A DNA stretch of 61,552 nucleotides from Acetobacter cerevisiae (GCF_001580535.1 NZ_LHZA01000145.1:1-61552); one strand, 5' to 3'; shown: positions 18,182-27,857, counted from the stretch's first letter. The notes: generated by a model from the letters alone, not told the origin. Made by a program: numbers and translations.

Positions 18182-19135
18182 CTAAAAATCCTTCCGCAAA
18201 TCCATGCCGCGATACAAAGAGGCCACCTGTTCTGCATAGCCATTGAACAGCCGTGTTGGTCGACGCGCTGTTCTGAACAGGCTGCCTTCCCCGATAATCT
18301 GCTCGCTCGACTGGCTCCAGCGCGGGTGATCCACATCAGGGTTCACATTGGCGTAAAAACCGTATTCCTCCGGGGCCATCTGATTCCAGCTGGTCGGGGG
18401 CTGTTTGTCGGTTACAGTAATACGCGTGATGGATTTAATGCCCTTAAATCCATATTTCCACGGCACCACCAGCCGGATCGGCGCACCATTCTGCGCAGGC
18501 AGTGCCTCCCCATACACACCTGTCGCCAGCAAGGTGAGCGGGTGCATGGCTTCGTCCAGCCGCAGCCCTTCCACATAGGGCCAGCGCAAAGAGAACAGGC
18601 CTCCCCGCTGGCCGGGCATTTCTGAAGGCCGGACAACGGAGGTAAAGGCGACATATTTTGCCCCGGCCTTCACCCCCGCGGCCCGCAGCAACGCCCCCAG
18701 TTCAAACCCCTGCCAGGGAATGACCATGGACCACGCTTCCACGCACCGCATGCGATACAGCCGGTCCTCATGCCCAAAGCGGGCACTCAGCGCATCCAGA
18801 TCCCAGATCTGTGGATGCTCAACCAGCCCATCCACCTGCACCTGCCATGGGCGGGGATGAAAACCACCGGACAGTTCTGCCGGGTCGCTCTTTTCCATCC
18901 CGAATTCATAAAAATTATTATAATGGGTGACATCATCCCGAGGCGTGGGTGTTTCCGCTGCGGGCCAACCGCGTGCGGACGCCGCAACAGGCGCATCGGC
19001 CAGCGCCATGCCGGGCTTCAACCCGCTTGCCAGAACACCGCCTGCTGCCGTGCCGAGCAACGCCCGGCGCGAGAAAAACAGCCGTCGTGGCGTAATGTCC
19101 GAGGAAGCCGGGCGAGGATAGCGATACACAGCCAT
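18182..19135 (-). CDS. msrP: MsrP, periplasmic protein-methionine-sulfoxide reductase catalytic subunit
   Basis: 317 residues, molybdopterin enzyme of the sulfite oxidase fold. It repairs oxidised methionine in periplasmic proteins. The N-terminus has a Tat signal (SRRALLG at about residues 22-28), as needed for a cofactor loaded in the cytoplasm. The Mo-ligating cysteine is in [13 protein letters not shown], and [10 protein letters not shown] is a family landmark. [11 protein letters not shown] matches the C-terminal part of the fold. It is the first gene of the msrPQ pair and diverges from the dehydrogenase gene. Useful in an organism that oxidises substrates vigorously in the periplasm. 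Confidence 0.95.
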   Translation of the reverse strand: MAVYRYPRPASSDITPRRLFFSRRALLGTAAGGVLASGLKPGMALADAPVAASARGWPAAETPTPRDDVTHYNNFYEFGMEKSDPAELSGGFHPRPWQVQVDGLVEHPQIWDLDALSARFGHEDRLYRMRCVEAWSMVIPWQGFELGALLRAAGVKAGAKYVAFTSVVRPSEMPGQRGGLFSLRWPYVEGLRLDEAMHPLTLLATGVYGEALPAQNGAPIRLVVPWKYGFKGIKSITRITVTDKQPPTSWNQMAPEEYGFYANVNPDVDHPRWSQSSEQIIGEGSLFRTARRPTRLFNGYAEQVASLYRGMDLRKDF

Positions 19136-19394
19136 GGGAAAGCCCCTTCCTTTTTATGTGAGCAGAACTGCTCCGTGCAGTGAAAACAAAAGTGCCGCCA
19201 CTGTATATGGAAAAAGTTCTGAATACGCTGTCTTCTTATGCGGCCATCTCCCTCAAACAACAGCCGCCCCCGAGGTTTTGCTCCGTCAGCTTTCTCTTGA
19301 GCATTCCGTGCAAAGGAACCATGCAGGAAACCGCATGAGAACTTCTGTCGTTTCTGCCATAGTTGCCGCACGCACAATGACAGGGACTTGCAGA

Positions 19395-20270
19395 ATGACC
19401 ACGCAGCAGACCATTGGATTTATTGGCTTTGGCGCCATGGCCAGCCGGATGGGGGACAACCTCAAAAAAGGCGGATACGCTCTGGTTGCCTACACGCCCT
19501 CCGGCAAAGGCGGTGACGGCTCCACCCCCTTCCTGCCTTCCGCTGCCAACGTGGCCAAAAAAGCAGACATCGTCCTCGTCTGCGTGCCGGATGATGAAGC
19601 CCTTGCCGCCGCCATGTATGGCGAGAACGGCGCACTGGCGGGCATGCATGAAAACCAGCTTTTGCTGAACACCAGCTCCGTCTCACCCGAAGCCACGGAC
19701 GCCCTGCAGAAAGCCGGGGAAGAGAAAGGCATCAGCGTGATTGACTGCCCCGTCTCCGGCAGCACGCCGGAAGCGGAAGCCGGAGCGCTGGTTGTGCTGG
19801 CGGGTGGTGATGACGCCCTGATTGCCCGCGCCCAGCCTGTCTTTGACTGTATTGGCAAAACCACCGTGCACGCAGGCCCGTCCGGCAGCGGCGCACGGTT
19901 GAAGTTGGTGATTAACGGCATTATGGGCGCGGGTCTGGCCGCTGTGGCGGAAACCATTGCTTATGGGCTGGCCGCCGGGCTGGACCGTTCCATGCTGTTT
20001 GATGCGCTGGGCGAGGTTGCCGTCATTTCCCCGCACCACAAACGCAAGATCCGGGCGGCCAAGGATGGTGATTTCACGCCGCAGTTCCCCACCCGCCTGA
20101 TGCAGAAAGACATGCGCCTGCTGCTGGATGCCGGGGCGCGTCTGGCTGTGCCCATGCCCACCATGGCCGCAACCACGCAGCAACTCTCCCTGACGCGCCG
20201 CGCTGCCGCCAACGAGGATTACTCTGCCCTGATTGGCGTGATGGAACACATCGTCGCCAACGATGCCTGA
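19395..20270 (+). CDS. NAD(P)-dependent oxidoreductase, 3-hydroxyisobutyrate dehydrogenase family
   Basis: 291 residues. The Rossmann segment IGFIGFGAMASRMGDNL is at the start, the substrate loop is DCPVSGSTPEAEAGAL, and KLVINGIMGAGL carries the lysine expected to be catalytic. This family includes 3-hydroxyisobutyrate, tartronate semialdehyde and succinic semialdehyde reductases, and the exact substrate is not clear. The start at MTTQQ is chosen because the dinucleotide-binding motif follows at once; longer in-frame starts at 19377 or further upstream add unrelated residues. Its stop overlaps the next gene by 8 bases. Confidence 0.85.
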   Translation: MTTQQTIGFIGFGAMASRMGDNLKKGGYALVAYTPSGKGGDGSTPFLPSAANVAKKADIVLVCVPDDEALAAAMYGENGALAGMHENQLLLNTSSVSPEATDALQKAGEEKGISVIDCPVSGSTPEAEAGALVVLAGGDDALIARAQPVFDCIGKTTVHAGPSGSGARLKLVINGIMGAGLAAVAETIAYGLAAGLDRSMLFDALGEVAVISPHHKRKIRAAKDGDFTPQFPTRLMQKDMRLLLDAGARLAVPMPTMAATTQQLSLTRRAAANEDYSALIGVMEHIVANDA

Positions 20271-20589
20271 CGGCTCAGCCTCGCAGGAAATTCCCCGCTC
20301 CCTTGCCGACCTCCGTAATATCGGCAAGGCGGCGCTGGCGGATTTTGCCGTTCTGGGTATTCACACGGTGCAGCAACTTGCTGAGCAGGAGCCCGATGCT
20401 TTGTACCTGGCGCTCTGCCAGAAAACCCGGCAACGGCATGACCCGTGCGTGTATGACGTCTTCGCCGCAGCCATCCATCAGGCCCGCACCGGAGAGGCGC
20501 GGAACTGGTGGAGCTTCACACCAGATCGCAAAACACGTCAGCAGAACGGGACTTTTCCCGTTTATGAGTCTGCCGCACCAGCAGGCTGA
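20263..20589 (+). CDS. small helix-hairpin-helix protein (Cdd1-like)
   Basis: 108 residues. LADLRNIGKAALADFAVLGI is a helix-hairpin-helix, a common DNA-binding element. The following LYLALCQKTRQRHDPCVYDVF and the WWSFTPDRK ending match the Cdd1 / 'mitomycin resistance' small-protein family, whose function is unsettled. The start overlaps the previous gene by 8 bases, suggesting coupling. The 3' end overlaps the convergent squalene-synthase-like gene by 28 bases, tail to tail. Confidence 0.75.
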   Translation: MPDGSASQEIPRSLADLRNIGKAALADFAVLGIHTVQQLAEQEPDALYLALCQKTRQRHDPCVYDVFAAAIHQARTGEARNWWSFTPDRKTRQQNGTFPVYESAAPAG

Positions 20590-21368
20590 AAGGCGCGCGC
20601 AGCTTTCCATCCTGCGCGCATAACAGCCAGCCGGTCTCCCAGCCCTCGGGGCAGACCGGCCTGCGCGCTACCCCTTTTCAGATCGCGCTCAGCCAGCACA
20701 GCAGGCAGCGCGGCTAGTCGGGCAGAAGACGGACAAGAGGCTGCATCACACGCCCTCAAAAACGCTTTGCCTTCCTCCCGCAACCCTGCCTCATCCCCCG
20801 GAAACAGATATCGCCCGCTCTGGTGCAGGCTGGGCCAGTGCCGCAGCATAGCCCCGGCACCATAGGCCGCCCCACAGGCTTCCAGCCGGGCAAGCACGCC
20901 CTCATCCCGCACGCCCAGTGCTTCCCCCACAGCGCGCTGCAAACCGCCCGCGCCATCCAGCATCATCTTTCGCCAGACACTGATATCAGGCTGCGGGTCC
21001 AACTCCACCTCTCGTGCGGCGAGAATGCGTAACAGCGTCTCCCGACAAAACACACCGCGCTCCAGAGCCAACAGAAGCGGAGGGGCAAGCTCATGGTCCG
21101 GCGTTCGTGCCCCCTCCAGCACGTCCCGCCACCACTGGAGCCGGATCAGCCCTGCCATTGGGCCGGCTATCGCCGCAGAACGCGCAGGGGCAAGCGCACG
21201 AGTCAGTTCCGTGTGGAAGGCCAGCAGCACCTCCACATCGGGGCGGACAGATGCTGGCAGAAAACGCGCACACAAAGCCCGGTCCGGGTCCGCACGCCGC
21301 ACGGCGTCTTCCAGATCGGCCGCCCTCAAAGGGCCTTCCTGCCGCATGCCCTGCCCGTCTTTCTTCAT
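20562..21368 (-). CDS. squalene/phytoene synthase-fold protein without catalytic Asp motifs (NDUFAF6-like)
   Basis: 268 residues from ATG 21368 (a GTG at 21407 and an ATG at 21347 are alternatives). The GLIRLQWWRDVLEG segment and GRYLFPGDE tail place it in the squalene/phytoene synthase superfamily. However, the two aspartate-rich motifs that bind diphosphate are missing: no DDxxD is visible, and the usual DxxED region reads MLRHWPSLHQ. This pattern fits NDUFAF6/C8orf38-type proteins, which help assemble respiratory complex I. A complex I accessory subunit is encoded elsewhere in the window. It is therefore unlikely to make hopanoid precursors. Confidence 0.75.
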   Translation of the reverse strand: MKKDGQGMRQEGPLRAADLEDAVRRADPDRALCARFLPASVRPDVEVLLAFHTELTRALAPARSAAIAGPMAGLIRLQWWRDVLEGARTPDHELAPPLLLALERGVFCRETLLRILAAREVELDPQPDISVWRKMMLDGAGGLQRAVGEALGVRDEGVLARLEACGAAYGAGAMLRHWPSLHQSGRYLFPGDEAGLREEGKAFLRACDAASCPSSARLAALPAVLAERDLKRGSAQAGLPRGLGDRLAVMRAGWKAARAFQPAGAADS

Positions 21369-21682
21369 CCCGCCCGCTCTCGCTCCTTTACCCACCCTGA
21401 CCGTCACCGGCTTCTACCGGGCATCTGCCGCCACCCCCGCACCAGCACCAGCACCAGCACCAGCACAGGCCACACCCACATCTGGCTCCCCAAAAGGCGC
21501 GTGAAGGATCTTTTTCCCGCGTGCGACGTTAACGGCAAAGACGGGGCGGCAGGGACAACACTGTGTGACCGGGCTGACAGAAAGCAACATTGTCACACCC
21601 CACTCCCTTGACGCATCTGCCGCCGCCCCATAGCTCTGGATCATGGCGCATGTCGCCCGCTTTTACCTTTATGGAGTATGTC
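21369..21682. other. spacer before sodB
   Basis: 314 bases without a recognised gene. It contains a short hexanucleotide repeat (listed), a 7-base inverted repeat GTGTGAC / GTCACAC (21563-21598), and TTGACG at 21608 that could be a -35 element but lacks a good -10. It holds the promoter regions of both divergent genes. Confidence 0.55.
21440..21463. repeat. (CACCAG)4 tandem repeat
   Basis: Four perfect copies of the hexanucleotide CACCAG followed by CACA. Copy number of such repeats can vary by slippage. It is upstream of sodB and just upstream of the squalene-synthase-like start. Confidence 0.85.
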
Positions 21683-22291
21683 ATGGCTTTTGAACTGCCA
21701 GCCCTTCCCTATTCCTACAACGCTCTTGCCGCACGCGGCATGTGCCAGGAAACGCTTGAACTGCATCATGACAAGCACCATCAGGCTTATGTCACGGCTC
21801 TGAACAATTTTGTTGAAGCCAACCCCGCTCTGCAGGGCAAGTCTCTCGACGAAATCATTCTGGCTGTTAAAGGCGACAGCGCTCAGGCTCCCGTGTTCAA
21901 CAACGCAGGTCAGCATTGGAACCACATCCTGTTCTGGCAGAACCTCTCTTCTGCTGGCGGTGCGATTCCGGACAAACTGGCTGCAAAAATCAACGGGGAC
22001 TTCGGCAGCGTTGATGCCTTCAAGGACCAGTTCAAAAAGGCAGCCGCCTCTCAGTTCGGTTCAGGCTGGGCATGGCTGGTTCTGGGTCAGGACGGCAAGC
22101 TGGCCGTGACCAAAACCGCCAACGGCTCCAACCCGCTGGCTGAAGGTCAGGGCAAGGTGCTGCTGGGTCTGGATGTGTGGGAACACGCTTACTATCTGGA
22201 CTTCCGCAACCGTCGTCCGGACTACATCACCAACTACCTGGACAAGCTGGCAAACTACGAGTTCGCTGAAGCTCAGCTGAACGCTGCCTGA
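21683..22291 (+). CDS. sodB: superoxide dismutase, iron type
   Basis: 202 residues; converts superoxide to oxygen and hydrogen peroxide in the cytoplasm. Metal ligands are in ELHHDKHHQAY, QHWNH and DVWEHAYYLDF. The glutamine in NNAGQHWNH sits at the position that marks Fe enzymes (Mn enzymes have Gly there and a Gln in the C-terminal half), so I call Fe. The ATG follows GGAG with a typical gap; the longer frame upstream is not conserved. It ends in a T-rich hairpin and is a single-gene unit. Confidence 0.95.
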   Translation: MAFELPALPYSYNALAARGMCQETLELHHDKHHQAYVTALNNFVEANPALQGKSLDEIILAVKGDSAQAPVFNNAGQHWNHILFWQNLSSAGGAIPDKLAAKINGDFGSVDAFKDQFKKAAASQFGSGWAWLVLGQDGKLAVTKTANGSNPLAEGQGKVLLGLDVWEHAYYLDFRNRRPDYITNYLDKLANYEFAEAQLNAA

Positions 22292-22315
22292 GTTTTTTAA
22301 GCTCAGTCCGGAAAG

Positions 22316-22345
22316 AACGCCTCCCTCACCGGAGGCGTTTTTTTT
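22316..22345 (+). terminator. terminator of sodB
   Basis: AACGCCTCC / GGAGGCGTT, 9-base stem with 6-base loop, followed by a run of T. Confidence 0.9.
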
Positions 22346-22387
22346 GCCTGATTGCCAGCAAAAAATAGCAGCCCTGCATCACCCCCT

Positions 22388-22415
22388 CTTGATTGTTGCA
22401 ACAGATATTCCAATC
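22388..22415 (+). promoter_or_regulatory. candidate sigma-32 heat-shock promoter of clpB
   Basis: CTTGA, a 17-base spacer and CCAATC, about 95 bases before the clpB ATG. It resembles the alphaproteobacterial heat-shock consensus (CTTG...CYTAT) only partly. No CIRCE inverted repeat is seen, so sigma-32 control is the more likely route. Motif match only. Confidence 0.35.
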
Positions 22416-22507
22416 TTTGTTAGCGAGAAAAGACCATGCCGCCATTGCCATAATGGGATGGGGACAAGGCCTTCAGTCGCCTGAGTAGAAGGGACAAGAG
22501 GGAAACG

Positions 22508-25117
22508 ATGGATATCGCAAAATTTACAGAACGCTCTCGCGGTTTTTTGCAGGCCGCACAGACTATTGCCATTCGGGATTTTAACCAGCAACTGACGCCG
22601 GAGCATCTGCTCAAGGCCATGCTGGATGATGAGGAAGGCGCTGCGTCTTCCCTTATTCGCGCCGCTGGTGGCGCGCCTGACGCAGTGAGAGCAGCTAACG
22701 AACAGGCTCTGGCCAAACTGCCCAAAGTACAGGGCGGCGGGGCTGGCCAGCCTTCTGCTACACCGGATCTGGTCCGTGTTCTGGATGCCGCCGAACAGGG
22801 CGCGCAGAAAGCCGGGGATTCCTTTGTGGCGCAGGACCGTCTGCTGGTGGCCATTGCCGCCTCCGACAGCCCTGCAGGCCGCGCTTTGAAAGAGAACGGT
22901 GCAACGCCCGACGCTCTGGACAAAGCCATTGCCACCATCCGCAAAGGACGCACTGTGACCAGCGAAAACGCTGAAGCCAATTTTGATGCTTTGAAGAAAT
23001 ATGCCCGTGATGTGACGGAAGTTGCTCAGGCCGGCAAGCTGGACCCCGTGATTGGGCGTGATGAGGAAATTCGTCGTGCCATTCAGGTTCTCGCCCGCCG
23101 GAGCAAGAACAATCCGGTTCTGATTGGTGAACCCGGCGTGGGTAAGACCGCCATTGTGGAAGGTCTGGCTCAGCGCATCGTCAATGGTGACGTGCCGGAA
23201 GCTCTGAAGAACAAAAAGCTGCTCTCACTCGACATGGGCGCGCTGGTGGCTGGCGCGAAATATCGTGGTGAGTTTGAAGAGCGCCTGAAAGCTGTTCTGA
23301 AAGAAATTGAATCCGCCGAAGGGCAGGTCATTCTCTTTATTGATGAGATGCATACGCTGGTCGGCGCAGGCCGCACCGATGGCGCCATGGATGCCTCCAA
23401 CCTCATCAAGCCGGAACTGGCGCGCGGCACCCTGCACTGCATTGGCGCCACCACGCTGGATGAATACCGCAAATATATTGAGAAAGATGCCGCCCTCGCC
23501 CGGCGCTTCCAGCCGGTGTTTGTCGGTGAGCCGTCCGTAGCGGATACCATTTCCATCCTGCGCGGGATCAAGGAAAAGTATGAGCTGCATCACGGCATCC
23601 GGATTACTGATGGCGCACTGGTTTCCGCCGCCACATTGTCCAACCGTTACATCACGGACCGTTTCCTGCCCGATAAAGCCATTGATCTGATTGACGAGGC
23701 CTCCAGCCGCCTGCGCATGCAGATTGACAGCAAGCCGGAAGAACTGGACGAGCTCGACCGGCGTGTCATTCAGCTCAAAATTGAGCGTGAAGCTCTGCGC
23801 AAGGAAGATGACAGCGCCAGCAAGGATCGTCTGGAAGCCGTGGAAGCGGAACTGGCCGATCTGGAAGAAAAATCTGACGCCATGAGTGCGGCATGGCATG
23901 CGGAAAAAGACCGTGTGAATGCTGTGCAGAAGCTTCAGGAGCAGCTGGATCAGGCAAAGTCCGAAGTCGAAGTTGCTCAGCGTAAGGGTGACCTCGGCAA
24001 AGCGTCCGAACTGATGTATGGCGTCATTCCCAACCTGCAGGCGCAGATTGATGAAGAAACGCAGAAATCTCAGTCTGACGCAGGGAAAAGTGGCCTCGTA
24101 TCGGAAGCTGTGACGGATCAGGACGTCGCCTCCATTGTCTCCCGCTGGACGGGTGTGCCGGTGGACCGCATGCTGGAAGGTGAACGCGCCAAATTACTGC
24201 GGATGGAAGATGACCTGCGGAAATCCGTGGTCGGTCAGGAAGCCGCTCTTAAAGCCGTGTCCAACGCGGTACGTCGTGCCCGTGCCGGACTGCAGGACCC
24301 CAATCGCCCGATTGGCTCCTTCCTGTTTCTCGGCCCGACGGGTGTGGGTAAGACCGAGCTGACAAAAGCTCTGGCACGTTTCCTGTTTGACGATGAGAAA
24401 GCTCTGCTGCGCGTCGACATGAGTGAATTCATGGAGAAGCACGCGGTCGCCCGTCTGATTGGTGCCCCTCCGGGTTACGTTGGGTATGAAGAAGGCGGTG
24501 TGCTGACAGAAGCCGTGCGGCGTCGGCCTTATCAGGTCATTCTGTTCGACGAAGTTGAAAAAGCGCATGAAGATGTCTTCAACATTCTCCTTCAGGTGCT
24601 GGACGATGGTCGTCTGACGGATGGTCAGGGTCGCACGGTGGACTTCCGCAACACCATTATTGTGCTGACCAGCAACCTCGGCTCCGATGTTCTGGCCCAC
24701 CAGCCGGACGGTGAATCGACCGACATGGTGCAGGCACAGGTGATGAAGGTGGTGCGTGAGCACTTCCGTCCGGAATTCCTGAACCGCCTGGACGAGATCA
24801 TTCTGTTCTCCCGTCTGCAGAAAGCGGACATGACCAAGATTGTCGATATCCAGATGCGTCGCCTGCAGAACCTGCTGGATGATCGCAAGATCACCCTCAC
24901 TCTGGATGATCTGGCCCACGCATGGCTGGCGAACGAAGGCTATGACCCTGTGTATGGTGCCCGTCCGTTGAAACGGGTTATCCAGCGCAGCCTGCAGAAC
25001 CCGCTGGCGGAACTGCTGCTGCAGGGGACCATTCACGATGGCGAGAATGTCAAAGTCTCCGCCAATGGGGATGGCCTGCTCATCAACGGTCAGGAAGCCG
25101 CCGCGGCTCTTGCCTGA
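22508..25117 (+). CDS. clpB: disaggregase ClpB (Hsp100)
   Basis: 869 residues, full length for ClpB. Hexameric AAA+ machine that, with DnaK, pulls proteins out of aggregates. Order: N-terminal Clp repeat domain (1-150), first AAA domain with [13 protein letters not shown], coiled-coil middle domain (about 410-525) rich in Glu and Lys, and second AAA domain with [14 protein letters not shown]. Substrate pore loop in the first domain is visible as [10 protein letters not shown]. There is no ClpP-binding loop cue, as expected for ClpB. GAGGG stands 5 bases before the ATG. It ends in a clear terminator. Confidence 0.97.
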   Translation: MDIAKFTERSRGFLQAAQTIAIRDFNQQLTPEHLLKAMLDDEEGAASSLIRAAGGAPDAVRAANEQALAKLPKVQGGGAGQPSATPDLVRVLDAAEQGAQKAGDSFVAQDRLLVAIAASDSPAGRALKENGATPDALDKAIATIRKGRTVTSENAEANFDALKKYARDVTEVAQAGKLDPVIGRDEEIRRAIQVLARRSKNNPVLIGEPGVGKTAIVEGLAQRIVNGDVPEALKNKKLLSLDMGALVAGAKYRGEFEERLKAVLKEIESAEGQVILFIDEMHTLVGAGRTDGAMDASNLIKPELARGTLHCIGATTLDEYRKYIEKDAALARRFQPVFVGEPSVADTISILRGIKEKYELHHGIRITDGALVSAATLSNRYITDRFLPDKAIDLIDEASSRLRMQIDSKPEELDELDRRVIQLKIEREALRKEDDSASKDRLEAVEAELADLEEKSDAMSAAWHAEKDRVNAVQKLQEQLDQAKSEVEVAQRKGDLGKASELMYGVIPNLQAQIDEETQKSQSDAGKSGLVSEAVTDQDVASIVSRWTGVPVDRMLEGERAKLLRMEDDLRKSVVGQEAALKAVSNAVRRARAGLQDPNRPIGSFLFLGPTGVGKTELTKALARFLFDDEKALLRVDMSEFMEKHAVARLIGAPPGYVGYEEGGVLTEAVRRRPYQVILFDEVEKAHEDVFNILLQVLDDGRLTDGQGRTVDFRNTIIVLTSNLGSDVLAHQPDGESTDMVQAQVMKVVREHFRPEFLNRLDEIILFSRLQKADMTKIVDIQMRRLQNLLDDRKITLTLDDLAHAWLANEGYDPVYGARPLKRVIQRSLQNPLAELLLQGTIHDGENVKVSANGDGLLINGQEAAAALA

Positions 25118-25141
25118 TCGCCCTGCAAACAGGCACAACGG

Positions 25142-25171
25142 AACGGGAAGGCTCAGGCCTTCCCGTTTTTT
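25142..25171 (+). terminator. terminator of clpB
   Basis: AACGGGAAGGC / GCCTTCCCGTT, perfect 11-base stem with TCAG loop and a T-run. Confidence 0.92.
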
Positions 25172-25200
25172 ATTGCGCGCATCACAAAGGGAGTTTCCTT

Positions 25201-25833
25201 ATGGCAGAACCCAACTGGCTGATCTGGGCCCGCGAAATTCAGGGCATTTCTCAGACCGGCCTGACCTACGCCAAAGACCCTTTTGATAAAGAACGCTATG
25301 AAATGCTGCGTGCCCTCGCCGCCCGGATGATGGCGGAAGGCAGTGGTCTCCCAGCCGGGAAAATTGAAACCATTTTTCAGGAATAAGCTGGCTACGCCAC
25401 ACCAAAACTGGAAGTGCGCGTCGGCGTGTTTGACAAAGAAGGGCGTATCCTGATGGTGCGGGAAGTGCTGGACCAGAATAAATGGACCGTGCCCGGCGGC
25501 TGGACAGATGTGAACCTGACCGCCGCAGACTGCGCCGCCAAGGAAGTGTGGGAAGAAACCGGCTATACCGTGCGCATTACCAAACTCGCCATGGCGCTTG
25601 ACCGCACCACGCAGGGCCACCAGCCCCCGGAAGCCTTTACCGTCACCAAACTGTTTTTTCTGGGAGAACTGACAGGCGGCAGCCCCACCACCAGTATTGA
25701 AACCAGTGAAGTGCGTTTCTTCGCCCATGATGAAATCCCGACGGATCTTTCAATAGGCCGGGTTCTCCCGCATCAGATCGAACGCCTCTTCGCGCACCAC
25801 GCGACCCCTACCCTGCCCACCGAGTTTGACTGA
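25201..25833 (+). pseudogene. Nudix hydrolase gene interrupted by an in-frame TAA
   Basis: Codons 1-61 (MAEPNWLIWAREIQGISQTG...) form the N-terminal domain of a known Nudix hydrolase group, and the second part, in the same frame, begins GYATPKLEVRVGVFDKEG and contains the Nudix region. A TAA at 25384-25386 splits them; no shift of frame is needed to join them. The full product would be 210 residues. The Nudix box GWTDVNLTAADCAAKEVWEETGY is split by me as G-x5-L-x7-KE-x2-EE-x-G: the conserved first Glu is Leu and Arg is Lys. Degeneration of both suggests a decaying gene; a sequencing error is the alternative. Confidence 0.85.
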
Positions 25834-25902
25834 CACGCCTTTTCTGTAATCCTACTCTCCCCCACCGCCACCCACTCAACGTCTTCATGACGGCTGGGTG
25901 CC

Positions 25903-25908
25903 GGAGGT
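25903..25908 (+). promoter_or_regulatory. strong ribosome binding site deciding the ribokinase start
   Basis: GGAGGT, 8 bases before the ATG at 25917. It supports the longer start over the ATG at 25947, which has no such site. Confidence 0.75.
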
Positions 25909-25916
25909 GCTAAGCC

Positions 25917-26903
25917 ATGCTTCCCTATTTTACCGAGACCCACCCTATGCCGAACCCGAACCCTCTGATCCTGTCCTTTGGAAGCATCAATATTGACGTC
26001 ACCGCCCGGGCTGCCCGCTTGCCGCGCCCCGGCGAGACTGTGCACGGCGAAAGCTATGCCGTCATGCTCGGCGGCAAAGGCAGTAATCAGGCTGCCGCGG
26101 CAGGGCGACTGGCTGCGGGATCAGGCATTCAGGTGGCTTTGGCCGGGCGCATCGGTCAGGACAGTTTTGGAACGCAGGCGCGTCGGGAACTGAAACGCTT
26201 TGGCGTGGATCTTTCTCCATTGCGGGAAGATGCCGCACAGGCAACCGGCATTGCGCTGATTGGGATTGATGGTAGCGGCGAGAATTGCATCACAGTGGTC
26301 GGTGGCGCGAACATGGCTGTGGACGAGACCGACGTTGCCGCCGCGTCGGAATGGCTGGAACGCGCAGCGGTTGTTTTATTGCAGCTTGAGGTGCCTCAGC
26401 AGGCTGTTCTGGCTGCGGCTCGTAAAGCAAGGGCGGCTGGCGCTCTGGTCGTTCTTGATCCTGCCCCTGCTCCGGAACATAGCCTTCTGGATGCGCTCTG
26501 GCACGAGATTGATATTCTTACGCCCAATGAAAGCGAGACGTTCCAGCTCACAGGGCTTCGGCCAGACACTGTGGAAGACGCAGCAAAGGCTGCTGACTTA
26601 CTTTTGGCCAAAGGCGTGAAAGCCGTCCTTGTCAAAATGGGAAGCCGGGGTGTGTTCTGGCACGATGGAACGCAAAGCGGCCACAGTGCGCCCTTCCGCA
26701 TTGAGCCTGTTGATACCGTAGCAGCTGGAGACTGCTTCAATGCAGGCCTCGCCTTCGCTCTGGCACAGAAGAAGCCTTTCCCCGAAGCTGTCCGTATAGC
26801 GTCAGCCTGCGGAGCGCTGGCCACAACCCGCCATGGCGCGGCTGATGCAGCCCCCGAATGGGAAGCTGTCGCCGCGTTAATGGCGGCCCAGCCAGAGGCG
26901 TAA
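25917..26903 (+). CDS. rbsK: ribokinase / PfkB-family sugar kinase
   Basis: 328 residues; likely phosphorylates ribose to ribose 5-phosphate with ATP. The N-terminal FGSINIDVTARAARLPRPGET and GGKGSNQAAAAGRL are the ribokinase sugar-binding segments. DTVAAGDCFNAGLA holds the anion-hole and catalytic Asp. It has no transporter or ribose operon around it, so it may serve nucleoside-derived ribose. It is followed at 21 bases by the convergent arginase-family gene. The symbol is by best resemblance; other pentose substrates are possible. Confidence 0.85.
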   Translation: MLPYFTETHPMPNPNPLILSFGSINIDVTARAARLPRPGETVHGESYAVMLGGKGSNQAAAAGRLAAGSGIQVALAGRIGQDSFGTQARRELKRFGVDLSPLREDAAQATGIALIGIDGSGENCITVVGGANMAVDETDVAAASEWLERAAVVLLQLEVPQQAVLAAARKARAAGALVVLDPAPAPEHSLLDALWHEIDILTPNESETFQLTGLRPDTVEDAAKAADLLLAKGVKAVLVKMGSRGVFWHDGTQSGHSAPFRIEPVDTVAAGDCFNAGLAFALAQKKPFPEAVRIASACGALATTRHGAADAAPEWEAVAALMAAQPEA

Positions 26904-26924
26904 ACCCGGCTAGCTGCCATTCCC

Positions 26925-27857
26925 CTATGGGACTGTGCCGAACGACTCACGCTCCCGATAGGCTAACTGCCCTAACAAACCGACAAGCGTTTCAGCACAG
27001 TGCCCGTCCGGGTCTTTCTCCGGATCATAAATGGAAACTGTCATTCCCAGACAGCGTCTGTCAGAAACCAGTGGATTAAGGAGCGACATTATATCAGCCA
27101 CTGACAGCCCCGGTGAGCCGGGGCAATCAACGGCTGGCATGACGACCTGATCCAGCACATCGACATCAAAATGCACCCAAAATCCGGCCTCTGAGTGTGA
27201 CGACAAAAGAGCTTGAATTTTTGCCGAGGCCGCCGCCACGCCGATCTTTTGGAAGTCAAAAATATCAATCTGTGTGATGGCGGTGCGGGCAATATCGGGC
27301 CATGCGAAATCGGCGTCATGGCTTTCCCGCTCACCAATCTGAATAACATGGTCATCCGGCACCAGTGGGCCTTCGATCTCAGGCCATTGGGTCAGAAAGG
27401 GTTCACCGCGCCCTGTGGCCAGTGCGAGATCCATTCCGGCAACACCGCTCATAACCCGGCTGGCGTCATAATTCCCCGGATGCCGAAAATCGCTATGTCC
27501 ATCAAAATGAATAAGAGAAAGCGGGCCGTTCCGCCGCGCACCCGCAAGCGCCCCGAGAAGAATCGAGCAATCCCCACCCAGCACCAGAGCAAAGCTCCCG
27601 TTTTGGACACTTCGCGCCACATGTTCGGCAAGTGTCAGACTGAAGGCGCGGATCGCGTAGCCGTTCCGGATAAGTGTTCCCGCAGGCGATACCGGGCAAT
27701 ATTGGGGGCGCGGTAGCGACAGGACAGAAACATCAGCCCCCAAAGCCTCCGCCAGTCCGGCAGCCATCAGCGCGTTCGGCGCACGCCATGTTCCCGGTTC
27801 ATGACCCGGAGAGAGCGGGCTCAGGCCAAGATTTGTGGGCGCCAGAATAACATCCAT
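26925..27857 (-). CDS. arginase/ureohydrolase-family protein, GGDCS subgroup
   Basis: 310 residues with the ureohydrolase fold. The metal-site motifs are GGDCS, DGHSDF and HFDVDVLD. In arginase and agmatinase the first is GGDHS, whose His binds one Mn; here it is Cys. The other ligands (Asp, His, Asp and the DxD pair) are kept. The substrate is therefore uncertain: arginase, agmatinase, formimidoylglutamase or another guanidino compound. ATG 27857 is preceded by GGGAGG with a 9-base gap; the upstream TTG at 27887 is less likely. No arginine-pathway gene is nearby. Confidence 0.82.
   Translation of the reverse strand: MDVILAPTNLGLSPLSPGHEPGTWRAPNALMAAGLAEALGADVSVLSLPRPQYCPVSPAGTLIRNGYAIRAFSLTLAEHVARSVQNGSFALVLGGDCSILLGALAGARRNGPLSLIHFDGHSDFRHPGNYDASRVMSGVAGMDLALATGRGEPFLTQWPEIEGPLVPDDHVIQIGERESHDADFAWPDIARTAITQIDIFDFQKIGVAAASAKIQALLSSHSEAGFWVHFDVDVLDQVVMPAVDCPGSPGLSVADIMSLLNPLVSDRRCLGMTVSIYDPEKDPDGHCAETLVGLLGQLAYRERESFGTVP

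Noticed and set aside
22346-22507. CIRCE element for HrcA control of clpB
   Set aside because: No TTAGCACTC-N9-GAGTGCTAA-like inverted repeat is present.
25384-25386. Programmed stop-codon readthrough in the Nudix gene
   Set aside because: The TAA context shows no recognised readthrough element, and the altered Nudix box points to decay instead.
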